Source: Pseudomonadota bacterium
Lineage (GTDB): Bacteria > Pseudomonadota > Alphaproteobacteria > Rhizobiales > Rhizobiaceae
NCBI GenBank assembly: GCA_023428515.1
Contig: JAEYXI010000337.1
Location: 1-10,840 of the forward strand
DNA: 10,840 nucleotides
Direction: 5' to 3'
Shown here: piece after piece, positions 1 through 7,586 of the stretch
Numbering within the stretch: position 1 is the first letter of the stretch
Layout of the letters: each line of letters opens with the position of its first letter
The notes under the pieces: model-generated
Told to the model about the DNA's origin: nothing
The model's input: the letters and a program-made list of their open reading frames with translations, nothing else
Databases searched by the model: none
Made by a program: the position numbers and the translations under genes

Positions 1-1
1 C

Positions 2-448
2 GGCGGCTTCGTCGGGCTCGACCTGCAGCACGGCCGCGCCGACATGATGCGCGCGACCTTCGAGGGCATAGCGCTGGCGCTGCGCGTCGCGCTCGACGAG
101 TTGCGCCGCATGACGCCGCTCAGCGGCGAGATGATCATGGTCGGCGGCGGCGCCCGCAGCGCGGAATGGCGGCAGATGTTCGCCGACATTCTGGGCTGCA
201 CCATACTGAAGGCAGCGGTCGACCAGCAGGCGGCGACGCTCGGGGCGGCCGTGCTCGCCTTCGTCGGCATCGGCGCCTGGCCGGACTTCTCGCCGCTGCG
301 CGCGATCTGCGCCACCCGCGACGTCAGCGAGCCGGATCATGAGGCCTCGCCGGTCTACGAAGCGGCACTCGACGCCTACCGCATGGCGGCCGGCCAGCAG
401 CGACAATTGGCAGGCCCCCTTTCGGAGTTCCGCGAACGGTCACGATGA
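2..448 (+). CDS. FGGY-family carbohydrate kinase, C-terminal part (xylulokinase-like), 5' truncated by window edge
   Basis: The frame is open from base 2 and ends at TGA 446-448, leaving 148 residues of the C-terminal FGGY domain. Visible family features are an N-terminal stretch resembling the GGFxGL segment of xylulokinases, the helix RADMMRATFEGIALALR, the nucleotide-binding glycine cluster MVGGGARSAEW (about nt 134-172), and the late helix QQAATLGAAVLAFVGIG, which matches the usual E/Q-x-A-x-LGAA-x-LA signature. Kinases of this family phosphorylate a sugar or polyol with ATP in the cytoplasm; the known families are xylulose, glycerol, gluconate, ribulose and others. The sugar-binding N-terminal domain lies outside the window, so the substrate is undetermined. 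The ATG at 44 is internal, not the start. The following ferredoxin starts 161 bases later, so operon membership is uncertain. Confidence 0.85.
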   Translation, partial: GGFVGLDLQHGRADMMRATFEGIALALRVALDELRRMTPLSGEMIMVGGGARSAEWRQMFADILGCTILKAAVDQQAATLGAAVLAFVGIGAWPDFSPLRAICATRDVSEPDHEASPVYEAALDAYRMAAGQQRQLAGPLSEFRERSR

Positions 449-571
449 CAGTCGGGCTTCTGTCCCGGCGTTGCCGAGGCTGCGCATCTCTAGCGTTGCC
501 TTTTCGGCAATCTCCGCGACGAAATCCTGAACTTCCCTGCAACGCCAGCTTCTGGGACAGTAGCGTGGGAG
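440..571 (-). pseudogene. Possible decayed 3' remnant of an unidentified minus-strand gene in the kinase-ferredoxin spacer
   Basis: Read on the minus strand, about 31 codons from 532 down to the TGA at 440-442 give a protein-like helical tail (VQDFVAEIAEKATLEMRSLG, then NAGTEARLSS). Just upstream a second minus-strand frame gives LSQKLALQ, and the two would join through a single frameshift near 535-540. No start codon or Shine-Dalgarno site is evident, and the stop lies inside the kinase gene. The tail resembles the C-terminal helix of a regulator or similar protein, but I do not recognise the family. It could be a chance open frame. This is the only thing I see in the 449-609 spacer apart from the small repeats reported separately. 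Confidence 0.2.
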
Positions 572-596
572 GTTTCGGCCTCGGTTTCCTGAGACT

Positions 597-602
597 GGAG
601 GG
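597..602 (+). promoter_or_regulatory. Shine-Dalgarno site deciding the TTG start of the ferredoxin
   Basis: GGAGGG lies seven bases before the TTG at 610. It favours 610 over the earlier in-frame ATG at 445, which would add a 55-residue extension with no ferredoxin character. Confidence 0.75.
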
Positions 603-609
603 TCAGAAC

Positions 610-954
610 TTGGCCTATGTCATCACAACACCCTGCATCGACGTCAAGGACGGCGACTGCACGGTGGCTTGCCCGGTCGATTGCATCTACGAGGGTGGGC
701 GGATGTTCTATATCCATCCAGAAGAATGCATCAATTGCGGTCTGTGCCTGTCCATCTGTCCGGTCGATGCTATCGTCTGGGATGAGGAAATCCCTGATGA
801 CAAACGCGTTTATCTCGACATCAACCGGGATTTCTTCGGTCCCTCGGTCACCGGGCTAGGCTCGCCGGGAGGTTGGCAGCGCGGCGAGGTCCTCGACAAG
901 GATCATCCGTTCGTCGCCGGGCTCCCTAAACAAACTGCGGCTTCACATTCGTAA
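610..954 (+). CDS. 7Fe-type ([3Fe-4S][4Fe-4S]) ferredoxin family protein
   Basis: This is a small cytoplasmic electron carrier of 114 residues. I chose the TTG at 610 because the family-typical MAYVITTPC begins there and a strong GGAGGG precedes it. Counting without the initiator Met, cysteines fall at 8, 16, 20, 24, 39, 42, 45 and 49. That is the spacing of the Azotobacter FdI-type 7Fe ferredoxins: C8/C16/C49 for the 3Fe cluster and C20/C39/C42/C45 for the 4Fe cluster. The two halves are CTVACPVDC and CINCGLCLSICPVDA. The position equivalent to FdI Cys11 is Val, so it is not the closest match to housekeeping FdxA, which has CIKCKYTDC there. The C-terminal tail (about residues 75-114) is Gly/Pro-rich and outside the cluster domain. 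The next gene begins 16 bases downstream, so the two are probably co-transcribed, and it may supply electrons to the flavoenzyme across the convergent junction or to an enzyme elsewhere. Confidence 0.9.
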   Translation: MAYVITTPCIDVKDGDCTVACPVDCIYEGGRMFYIHPEECINCGLCLSICPVDAIVWDEEIPDDKRVYLDINRDFFGPSVTGLGSPGGWQRGEVLDKDHPFVAGLPKQTAASHS

Positions 955-970
955 CTTGGAGAGAGGTTCA

Positions 971-1861
971 ATGCCTGAGAATTTCATCGGCGGTGTCATC
1001 CCAGCCGTTCCGACGCCGTTTTCGGCATCGCGGGAGATCGACGCTGATGCCTTTGTCGAGCATGGGCAATGGTGCCTCGACAATGGTGCGGACGCGCTGA
1101 ATGTGCTGGGGACGACCGGCGAGGCCAACTCGCTCTCACCGACCCTGCGCAAACAGGTCATGTCGATTGCGGCCGAGCGGCTGGACCGCCGCAGGCTGAT
1201 GGTCGGCACGGGAACGCCCGATCTCGATACGACCGTGGAGTTGACCCGGCTGGCCTCGACGCTGGGCTTCGCCGCCGCGCTGGTCCTGCCGCCCTATTAC
1301 TACAAACCGGTCTCGGATGACGGGCTGTTCGCATGGTTCAGCCAGGTGGTCGAGACGACGGCCGACAAGCCGATCGATCTGTACCTCTACAACTTCCCGC
1401 AGCTGACAGGGATCGAGTTCAGTGCGGCCTTCGCAGCGAGGCTGAGCGCGGCCTTCCCGGACCGGATCAAGGGCGCCAAGGACAGCTCCGGCAATCTCGA
1501 CTACGCGCGGACTCTCGCGAAGATTCCCGGCTTCGCGGTCTTTCCCAGCAATGAAATCTCCCTGGCGGATGCCGATCGGGACGGCTTCGCGGGCTGCATC
1601 TCGGCGACGGTGAACATCGACCCGTCTTCCTCGGCCTCCCTGTGGCGGAATCAGGCGGATGACATTCTCCGCGAGACAGTGGGCGCGCTGCGCAAGGGCA
1701 TCGCTGCATACCCGCTCGTCGCGGCGGTAAAATATCTCGTCGGCCGTCGCAGCGGAAACGGCGTCTGGGCGAACGTGGCCGCCCCCAACATGGCAATCAC
1801 CGACAAGCAGGCGCGGTCAGCGCTCGACGCAGTCGTCGAACAGGTCGCAGCCGCAGCCTGA
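971..1861 (+). CDS. Dihydrodipicolinate synthase / N-acetylneuraminate lyase superfamily protein
   Basis: This is a class I (Schiff-base) aldolase or lyase of 296 residues, the normal length for the (beta/alpha)8 family. Visible motifs are GTTGE at residues 47-51 (carboxylate-binding loop), the tyrosines at 109-111, YNFP at 140-143 (catalytic Tyr), and GAKDSSGN, in which Lys170 is the Schiff-base lysine. All core residues are present, so it should be an active enzyme condensing or cleaving a pyruvate-like 2-oxo acid. I chose the ATG at 971 because GGAGAGAGG (958-966) precedes it; the in-frame TTG at 956 would overlap that site. The family includes DapA, NanA, KDG aldolase/dehydratase and aromatic hydratase-aldolases. 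A catabolic role is more likely than lysine synthesis given the neighbours, but the substrate is not readable. Its stop is one base from the convergent amidohydrolase stop. Confidence 0.9.
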   Translation: MPENFIGGVIPAVPTPFSASREIDADAFVEHGQWCLDNGADALNVLGTTGEANSLSPTLRKQVMSIAAERLDRRRLMVGTGTPDLDTTVELTRLASTLGFAAALVLPPYYYKPVSDDGLFAWFSQVVETTADKPIDLYLYNFPQLTGIEFSAAFAARLSAAFPDRIKGAKDSSGNLDYARTLAKIPGFAVFPSNEISLADADRDGFAGCISATVNIDPSSSASLWRNQADDILRETVGALRKGIAAYPLVAAVKYLVGRRSGNGVWANVAAPNMAITDKQARSALDAVVEQVAAAA

Positions 1862-1862
1862 T

Positions 1863-3260
1863 CTACCAGTCGGCATAGTAGCGACGGACGGCCTCCGCCA
1901 GCGCAAGCGCGCGGGGCCGTTCCTGCCGAAGACACGGCAGGTCTGCGCGCGCCTGGGCCAGCAACTCCCGGCTCGCAGCATCGAAATCGACATTGATGAG
2001 CCGCCCATCGCGCATGACTTGCCGCCCGGCGACGACCAGGCCCGTGGCATGGGCGGCACTCATACGCGTAAGCAGGACCTCTGCCTCGTCGAGATCGTCG
2101 AACAGGCTGTCGGTCGTCAGCGCCGCGTAGTCGACGATTGTGTAATCCTCGGCCGCCGGCATGTTGAGGACCTTTGCTCCAGTTCGGATCGCCGCATCGA
2201 ACAAGCTGGCCGCGGTGAAGGTGCGCGTGAGGTCGTGGCCGCCGTGTAGAAGGTAGGCGAGCCGCAATTCGCGCCAGAGGTCCTGGTCGTCGTCGAACCC
2301 GGTGCCATCGAGGCCGATGGCGAATTCAGGACCCTTCCGCAACATGTCGGGAAGCGGGGCAACGCCGGATCTCAGCCGCAGATTGGCCGAAGGGTTGGAG
2401 ACAAGCTGGACGCCGCGCTCGGCAAGAAGCTCGAGTTCGTCCTCGCGCAACTGAACGCCATGGGCGACCGCGAGCCGCGGCGACAGGAAACCGATCTCAT
2501 CGAGATAGCGCACGATGCCTTCGGGGAAGCGGCGATCCAGCCACAGGCGTTGGCGTGGCGACTCCAGCAGATGCATGTGGATGCGCCGGCCGCTCTCAGC
2601 CGAAGCCTCGGCCACCGCTTCGAGAAGCGAGTTCGAGCACCATTGCGGCCCGATTGGACCGAATTGCACATCGACCAGCGGATTGGCGTTTTCCTCGGCC
2701 ACCCGCAGGACCGCCTCGATCTGGCGTGAGATGGGCGCGTAGCGAGGGATCGTCGGCGCGAGCGCAGCCCAATCTTCCTCCGAAAGAAACGGTCGCAGCC
2801 GCTCCGGACCGCCGCCATAGGCCCAGGGATCGAAATCGAGCAGCGGGCAGGAAAGCCCGAGCCTGATCCCGACATCCGATGCGGCGCGGATGACCGCTCT
2901 CGCCTCCTCGGCAAGGCGATCGATGTTGAGCGAGTTGTGGCAGTGCATCGTCGCGCCGACGCCGGTGAGCGCCAGGCGGGAAAAAGCGACGAGCGCCTCC
3001 AGATAAGGATCGGTGCGCGGCCGCAACCGCATCGACGGTATCCAGGCCTCCAGCGCGTCGTCCACGCCGCCGAAATCCAGCGTGCGGATGCCATAGCCAT
3101 GATCATGTGCGTTGACGGGCGACGGCAGCACTAGCTCGCCCGGCCTCAGCATCTCCGGCGACAACCTCGCCGGCAAAAGTCCGGCCCCGATTTTTCCGCG
3201 CGCTGCAGGTTCATGGCCGGGATGCAACAGAACCCGGATATCGGATTCGGCCGGCGTCAA
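1863..3260 (-). CDS. Metal-dependent amidohydrolase (chlorohydrolase / nucleobase-deaminase-like)
   Basis: 465 residues, the usual size of the cyclic amidohydrolase TRZ/ATZ/SsnA-type group. The metal-site residues can be followed in order: HxH at His52/His54 (NAHDHG), a His pair at 228/230 (HMHLLE), His267 (VAHGVQL) and Asp318 (GLDGTGFDDDQD). Between the last two lies SNPSANLRLRSGVAPLPD, the substrate-loop motif typical of these deaminases and dechlorinases. This pattern predicts a mononuclear metal enzyme that hydrolyses a C-N bond, by deamination or ring opening. The start is TTG (3258-3260), which overlaps the LysR stop (TTGA), so translation is probably coupled. The next in-frame Met (residue 37) is too close to the HxH motif to be a good alternative. 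It is the last gene of the minus-strand series and meets the lyase gene tail-to-tail. Confidence 0.88.
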   Translation of the reverse strand: MTPAESDIRVLLHPGHEPAARGKIGAGLLPARLSPEMLRPGELVLPSPVNAHDHGYGIRTLDFGGVDDALEAWIPSMRLRPRTDPYLEALVAFSRLALTGVGATMHCHNSLNIDRLAEEARAVIRAASDVGIRLGLSCPLLDFDPWAYGGGPERLRPFLSEEDWAALAPTIPRYAPISRQIEAVLRVAEENANPLVDVQFGPIGPQWCSNSLLEAVAEASAESGRRIHMHLLESPRQRLWLDRRFPEGIVRYLDEIGFLSPRLAVAHGVQLREDELELLAERGVQLVSNPSANLRLRSGVAPLPDMLRKGPEFAIGLDGTGFDDDQDLWRELRLAYLLHGGHDLTRTFTAASLFDAAIRTGAKVLNMPAAEDYTIVDYAALTTDSLFDDLDEAEVLLTRMSAAHATGLVVAGRQVMRDGRLINVDFDAASRELLAQARADLPCLRQERPRALALAEAVRRYYADW

Positions 3261-4180
3261 CTCTCTATGACCTCGCCGATCATGTCGCTGTATCGCTGAA
3301 GTCCGCGGCTGAAGGCTTCGATGACCGCTTCGGCCGCGTGCGTGAGTTGCCGGCGTTTCTGGACCAGGATGCCAATATGCAGGTTTTGCAGCCGCGATCC
3401 CGAAATGGGTAGCAGCACGATGTCGCCGGCCTTGATCTCATCCATGAAGCCGAGCGGGGTGAAGAAGGCCACGCCCTCGCCCGACATGATGAAAGGCTTC
3501 AGCATCGTCTGGCTGTTGGAGACGATGAACGTCTTTCCTGCCCGCTCGAACATGGAAAGCTCGATCTCGATCAGCGATCGGATCGGCTGGGTGTCGAACT
3601 GCAGGAGCAGGTTGAACTGGGAGCACTGCACCAGGGAAACTTTCTTGTATCCCGCGAGGGGATGATCCCTGGCAACGCAAGCCATGATCGGCATGGGCAC
3701 CCGAAACAACATCTCTGTGTCGTCCGGTCGCGCAAGGTCGAAGGTGATGCCGATATCGACATCACCTTCCGCAACGTAGTTGGTCACTTGAGCGTGCCCT
3801 GCCGTCTGCACGTGAAAGCTGACGGCCGGGTGAAGATGATGAAATGTACTCACCTGTTCCGGCAGGAACTTCACCGTCAGGCTGTCCAAGCATGCAACAC
3901 GGACGCGACCGGTCTTCTTGCCCTGCATCGCCCCCAGATCGCTGCGCAGGATGTCGAATTCCCTCAGCGTGCTTCTGGCGTGCCGCAGAACCTCCTGTCC
4001 CGCCGTCGTCAGGCGCAAGCCATTCGAGAAGCGCTCGAACAGCGTGATGCCGAGTTCATCCTCGAGCTTCTTGATCTGCCGGCTGAGCGCCGACGTCGCG
4101 ACATTCAGTTCCTCGGAGGCTTTCCGGATGGAGCCTGAGCGAGCCACCGCCGCAAAATATTTCAGGATACTTGCGTGCAT
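3257..4180 (-). CDS. LysR-family transcriptional regulator
   Basis: 307 residues, the standard LTTR length. The N-terminal winged helix-turn-helix is clear: FAAVARSGSIRKASEELNVA (residues 9-28), then TSALSRQIKKLEDELGITLF (29-48) and the wing ending near TTAGQEVL. The effector-binding periplasmic-binding-protein-like domain follows from about residue 90. The likely role is sensing the imported compound or a metabolite and controlling the cluster. It is unusual in lying inside the co-directional series, 38 bases after the hydratase and overlapping the amidohydrolase start, rather than divergently at the operon head. GGAGG sits three bases before the ATG at 4180, a slightly short spacing. A 14-bp dyad (4200-4213) directly upstream could be an autoregulatory site. 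Family assignment is certain; the effector is unknown. Confidence 0.93.
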   Translation of the reverse strand: MHASILKYFAAVARSGSIRKASEELNVATSALSRQIKKLEDELGITLFERFSNGLRLTTAGQEVLRHARSTLREFDILRSDLGAMQGKKTGRVRVACLDSLTVKFLPEQVSTFHHLHPAVSFHVQTAGHAQVTNYVAEGDVDIGITFDLARPDDTEMLFRVPMPIMACVARDHPLAGYKKVSLVQCSQFNLLLQFDTQPIRSLIEIELSMFERAGKTFIVSNSQTMLKPFIMSGEGVAFFTPLGFMDEIKAGDIVLLPISGSRLQNLHIGILVQKRRQLTHAAEAVIEAFSRGLQRYSDMIGEVIES

Positions 4181-4199
4181 GGCGCCTCCGCGATTCGAA

Positions 4200-4213
4200 C
4201 GATATCTTTATCG
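4200..4213. promoter_or_regulatory. Short dyad (5-bp arms, 4-base loop) upstream of the LysR start
   Basis: CGATATCTTTATCG is CGATA / TATCG arms around four bases, in the 38-base hydratase-LysR gap and about 20 bases before the LysR ATG. It could be an operator for autoregulation or a small RNA hairpin. No T-tract follows, so a terminator is unlikely. Confidence 0.3.
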
Positions 4214-4218
4214 CAGGC

Positions 4219-4992
4219 TCATCGACCCCTCCAGACCGGGGCACGCTTCTGCTGGAAGGCGGCAACGCCCTCCATTGCATCCTCGCTCTGCAGGGCCCGA
4301 ACCAGCGCCGGCGTCTTCAACGCCTGTGCCTCGGACGGCAAGAGATGGGCGGTGCGACGCACCGTGTGCTTGATGGCCTTGAGCGACAGCGGCGCACAGG
4401 CAACGATCTCGGCAACCCAGCGCTCCACGGCCTCGTCGAGCTTCTCGGCCGGGGATACCTCGTTGACGATACCGAACTCATACATTTCGGCTGCACTGAA
4501 CTGCTTGCCCGTCATGAGCACCGCCATTGCCCGGTTGAACGGGATCTTGCGCTGGAGCAGCACCATGCCGCCGTCGAGCGGCATGCGGCCGACGCGTGCT
4601 TCAGGCAGGCCGAACCGCGCAGTCTCGGACGCAATCACGATGTCGCAGCCGAGCACCATCTCGAAGCCGCCGCCAAGCGCAAAGCCGTTGACCCTGGCAA
4701 TCACCGGCACATCCAGCGAGCGGCGGAAGGAGAGCCCGCCGAAGCCGTTTGGACGGTCTTCGGCCCAGTATTCGACGCCGGACTTGTCGACGCCCTTCAA
4801 GTCGGCGCCGGCGCAGAACGCCTTCGGCCCGGCGCCGGTGAGAACGACGCAGCTCACGTCGTCGCGCCGCTCGATCTCCTGCCAGATCGCCTCCAGTTCG
4901 CGCTCGGTCGCCGCATCGACCGCATTCATACGCTCCGGGCGGTCGAGGGTCACACGCGCGACCCTGTTTTCGACGACGAACCCGACGCTCAT
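4219..4992 (-). CDS. Enoyl-CoA hydratase / isomerase (crotonase) family protein
   Basis: 257 residues, full crotonase length. The oxyanion-hole segments AFCAGADLKG (residues 58-67) and NGFALGGGFE (102-111) are both present. So are the two acids needed for water addition in classic hydratases: Glu111 (GGGFEM) and Glu131 (FGLPEARVG), matching Glu144 and Glu164 of rat mitochondrial hydratase. That favours true hydratase activity on a 2-enoyl-CoA over isomerase or decarboxylase variants, although substrate range is broad in this family. The ATG at 4992 overlaps the CoA-transferase stop (ATGA), with GGGAG upstream. In context it would hydrate the CoA thioester made by the neighbouring CoA-transferase. 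The gene is intact, but its translation may suffer from the premature stop in the coupled gene upstream. Confidence 0.92.
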   Translation of the reverse strand: MSVGFVVENRVARVTLDRPERMNAVDAATERELEAIWQEIERRDDVSCVVLTGAGPKAFCAGADLKGVDKSGVEYWAEDRPNGFGGLSFRRSLDVPVIARVNGFALGGGFEMVLGCDIVIASETARFGLPEARVGRMPLDGGMVLLQRKIPFNRAMAVLMTGKQFSAAEMYEFGIVNEVSPAEKLDEAVERWVAEIVACAPLSLKAIKHTVRRTAHLLPSEAQALKTPALVRALQSEDAMEGVAAFQQKRAPVWRGR

Positions 4993-6149
4993 GCGGCATT
5001 CTCCCGTTCGGCGGTTCCGATGAGGCCGAGGATTTCCTCGTTGTGTTCACCGAGCCGCGGCGGGGCAATCCGCCCCGTGACCGGTGCGGCCGACATGTCG
5101 ATCGGCGAGCCGATGAGGCGGACCGGGCCGGCCGGCGTTTCGCCCGCCTCCAGGATCATCTTGTTGATCAGCGTCTGCTCGTCTTCGAGCGCCTCTCCGA
5201 TGGTGCGCACCGGCGCGCAGAGGATGTCGACCTTTTCCAGCCGTTCGACCCAGTGCGCAGTCGTGTTCTTCGCGAAATTCTCGCGGAACACCGCCTGCAA
5301 TTCCGGCCTGTGCTGCATCTGCAGGTCGAAATCCGCATAGCGCGGATTGGCTGAGAGATCGTCGATTTCGAGCGCAGTGCAGATATCGCGCAGCGGGTTC
5401 TGCTTGAAGGCGCCGACCATGACGATGGCGGCGTCGGTGGTCTCGAACACACCCGTCAGCGGGAAGGCGCCCCAGTTGAGCTCCTTGTTTCGCATCATGT
5501 GGACCGTGCCCTCCTGCATCTGCATGGCGAGCATCGAGGAGTACAGGCTGACGGCGACCTGCTGGCCCTCGTCAGTCTTGTCCCGCTGAAGCAGCGCAAG
5601 CAGGATGCCCTGGACGAGATGCATGCCGGCCGAGAAGTCGGCGAGCGGCGTCGCGTAGATCGACAGCGGATGGTTCTGGTCGGACTTGCGGTGCATGACG
5701 CCGGAGACGGCCTGCGCAAGAACGTCCTGCCCGCCCTTGTGCTCGTACGGGCCGGTCAGGCCGTAGCCGGTGCCGACCGCATAGATCAGGCCGGGATTGC
5801 GCTTCTTCAATTCCTCGTAGCCGAAGCCCATCCGCTCCATTACGCCGGGGCGGAAGTTGTTGACGACGACATCGGCCTGGTCGATCAGGGCCAGGACCGC
5901 TTTGCGCGCATCTTCCCGCTTCAGGTCGAGCGCCAGGCTGCGCTTATTGCGGTTGAGCGAGCAGAAGACCGGATTGTTGAGGCCGTCCGGATCGGAGCCT
6001 AGCGACCAGCGCGAGAGATCGCCGACCTTCTCCTACTCGACCTTGATGACGTCGGCGCCATAATCGGCGAGCATCTGCGTGCAGCACGGACCGAGCATGA
6101 CCTGGGTGAAGTCGATGACGCGGATACCGGAAAGGGGAAGCGTGGTCAT
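4989..6149 (-). pseudogene. Family III (CaiB/BaiF) CoA-transferase interrupted by one in-frame amber codon
   Basis: From the ATG at 6147-6149 to the TGA at 4989-4991 there are 386 codons before the stop, normal for formyl-CoA-transferase-like enzymes that move CoA between carboxylic acids. The frame holds the family hallmarks: [15 protein letters not shown] at the N terminus, SLNRNKRSLALDLK, VVNNFRPGVMERMG, and TPLADFSAG with Asp171 near the expected catalytic aspartate position. The only lesion is TAG at 6033-6035 (codon 39), following VIKVE and followed by EKVGDLSRW. The frame is identical on both sides, so no indel is involved. Starting at the internal Met104 would drop the N-terminal Rossmann segment and is unlikely to give an active enzyme. 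The start overlaps the upstream oxidoreductase stop (ATGA), with AGAGG seven bases ahead. It is therefore a recent pseudogene, a sequence error, or a readthrough gene. Confidence 0.85.
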
Positions 6150-7504
6150 TCGGCGGCCTCTAGGTAGGTGGCATTGTCGGAGGGAACGTCGCCTGGATCG
6201 GCACCCTGCGCACGCATCTGTTTCTGGATGGCCTTGATGTCGGCCTTGCGCACTGTCGTGCCGGCATTGAGCGCCACGGTCGCGGCGATGCCGGCGGCCT
6301 CGCCCATCGCCATGCAGGGCGGGATTTCGCGGCTCGATTTCTGCGCCTGCGGCGTCGCCGAATAGTGCCGGCCAGCGACGAGGAGCTGGTCGACCTCCTT
6401 CGGCAGCATCGCACGATAGGGCGTGTAGTAGTCGCGGCCGCGGCAGACCGTGTCGGCGAAATGCCGGCGGCTCATCACGTCGTCCTTGGTGACCACGTAT
6501 TCGCCTTGCAGCATGCGGGTCTGGCGTACGCCGGTCTGCGGCGCGAAATCCACCACATAGGCATTCTCGAAGCCGGGGAATTTCTGCCGTGCAAAGTCGA
6601 GCAGGCGGCCGATGCGTGCGCGGCCTTCCAGTTCCGCCGCCGCCAGGTCCTCGACCTTGAGGCCGGACAGTTTCGGCATATGCGGACAGTTGAGCCAGAC
6701 GACGCCGGGCAGCGGCGTCTTCAGCCACCAATAGGCCCAGCAGCCGCCGATGAGGCGCTTGGCCTCATGGTCGAGCTTCTTGAAACTCTCGGGCTCTTCG
6801 AACTCGAAACGTTCGGCGGCTTCCGTATCGACGCCGCCCCAACGCGAGACGGTCGTCAGGATGAAGCTGTCCTCGACATGGGCGGCGCCGGCGCTCGCCG
6901 CCACGTCGAGATCGCCCGTCGCGTCGATCACGACACTGCCCATGATCGCTTCGAGGCCCGCCTTGGTCTGGCAGACGACGCCCTTGATCGCACCGTCCTC
7001 GACGATCGCCGAGGAGAACCAGCTATGCGTGCGCAGCTTGACCCGCGCCTCCCCGAAAAGGTCGTAGGCCGCCTGCTTGAAGCCGTCGGGATCGAAGGAG
7101 GCGGCATAGCAGATCGGATGCGGCGCCGTCGGCGTGTGGAAGTCGAAGAGGCCCCAGCGTGCCCAGCGCCGCCAGCTTTCCGGCAGGTCGCGGCTGTCGA
7201 TCTGGCGATCGTTCTCGTCGGGCACGACGCAGAGGTTCCTCTTGCGCATGCGCTCGATCATTTCGGTGCAGATGCCTTGCACGGTGATCTCGAGACCGTT
7301 CACCATGTCGTCGAGCACGAGCACCATGCCACCAGCGGCAAGGCCGCCGACATAGGGGTAACGCTCGACCAGCGTGACGCTCGCGCCGTTGCGCGCGGCG
7401 GAAACCGCCGCCGAAATGCCGGCCGGGCCGCCGCCGACCACGACGACGTCGGACCTGTCAACGACCCTGGCATGTCCCGCGGGTATTCTGACTGTATCGT
7501 TCAT
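6146..7504 (-). CDS. FAD-dependent oxidoreductase (FAD_oxidored-type)
   Basis: 452 residues. The N terminus carries the Rossmann dinucleotide motif [19 protein letters not shown] (GGGPAG at residues 24-29) with the ribose-binding acid Glu47 at the end of beta-2 (VTLVE). A second FAD-contacting motif, [17 protein letters not shown], follows mid-protein. The run [10 protein letters not shown] and the late block [10 protein letters not shown] resemble the family of soluble flavoproteins annotated simply as FAD-dependent oxidoreductase. The true substrate is not known from sequence. No signal peptide or membrane segment is seen, so it should be cytoplasmic. I chose the ATG at 7504 because a perfect AGGAGG (7510-7515) lies five bases upstream; longer in-frame versions lack family similarity. 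An 82-base gap with a hairpin separates it from the permease, and it overlaps the CoA-transferase by four bases. Confidence 0.88.
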   Translation of the reverse strand: MNDTVRIPAGHARVVDRSDVVVVGGGPAGISAAVSAARNGASVTLVERYPYVGGLAAGGMVLVLDDMVNGLEITVQGICTEMIERMRKRNLCVVPDENDRQIDSRDLPESWRRWARWGLFDFHTPTAPHPICYAASFDPDGFKQAAYDLFGEARVKLRTHSWFSSAIVEDGAIKGVVCQTKAGLEAIMGSVVIDATGDLDVAASAGAAHVEDSFILTTVSRWGGVDTEAAERFEFEEPESFKKLDHEAKRLIGGCWAYWWLKTPLPGVVWLNCPHMPKLSGLKVEDLAAAELEGRARIGRLLDFARQKFPGFENAYVVDFAPQTGVRQTRMLQGEYVVTKDDVMSRRHFADTVCRGRDYYTPYRAMLPKEVDQLLVAGRHYSATPQAQKSSREIPPCMAMGEAAGIAATVALNAGTTVRKADIKAIQKQMRAQGADPGDVPSDNATYLEAAE

Positions 7505-7515
7505 TCTTTCCTCCT

Positions 7516-7530
7516 GTCGGCCAAGCCGAC
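7516..7530 (-). promoter_or_regulatory. 6-bp-stem hairpin abutting the oxidoreductase Shine-Dalgarno site
   Basis: On the transcript strand GTCGGC-TTG-GCCGAC forms a perfect six-pair stem with a three-base loop. It ends exactly where AGGAGG (7510-7515) begins. It could protect the downstream mRNA or tune initiation. No U-tract follows, so it is not an intrinsic terminator. Confidence 0.45.
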
Positions 7531-7586
7531 GCAATGACGTGGGTGCACCCGGACGGCCGCACCGGTTTGAGGGGAAGAGGGAGAAA

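Noticed and set aside
445..609. ATG at 445 as ferredoxin start, overlapping the kinase stop as ATGA
   Set aside because: It adds 55 residues with no ferredoxin character, while TTG at 610 has GGAGGG at ideal spacing and matches the usual N terminus of the family.
4171..5340. 389-codon plus-strand open frame opposite the hydratase and CoA-transferase
   Set aside because: It is antisense to two genes with intact motifs; its His/Arg/Ala-rich composition is typical of GC-rich shadows.
6033..6731. 232-codon minus-strand open frame
   Set aside because: Only its last 38 codons, from 6149, are real (start of the CoA-transferase). The rest is an Arg/Pro-rich shadow of the flavoprotein gene, and it ends at the amber codon.
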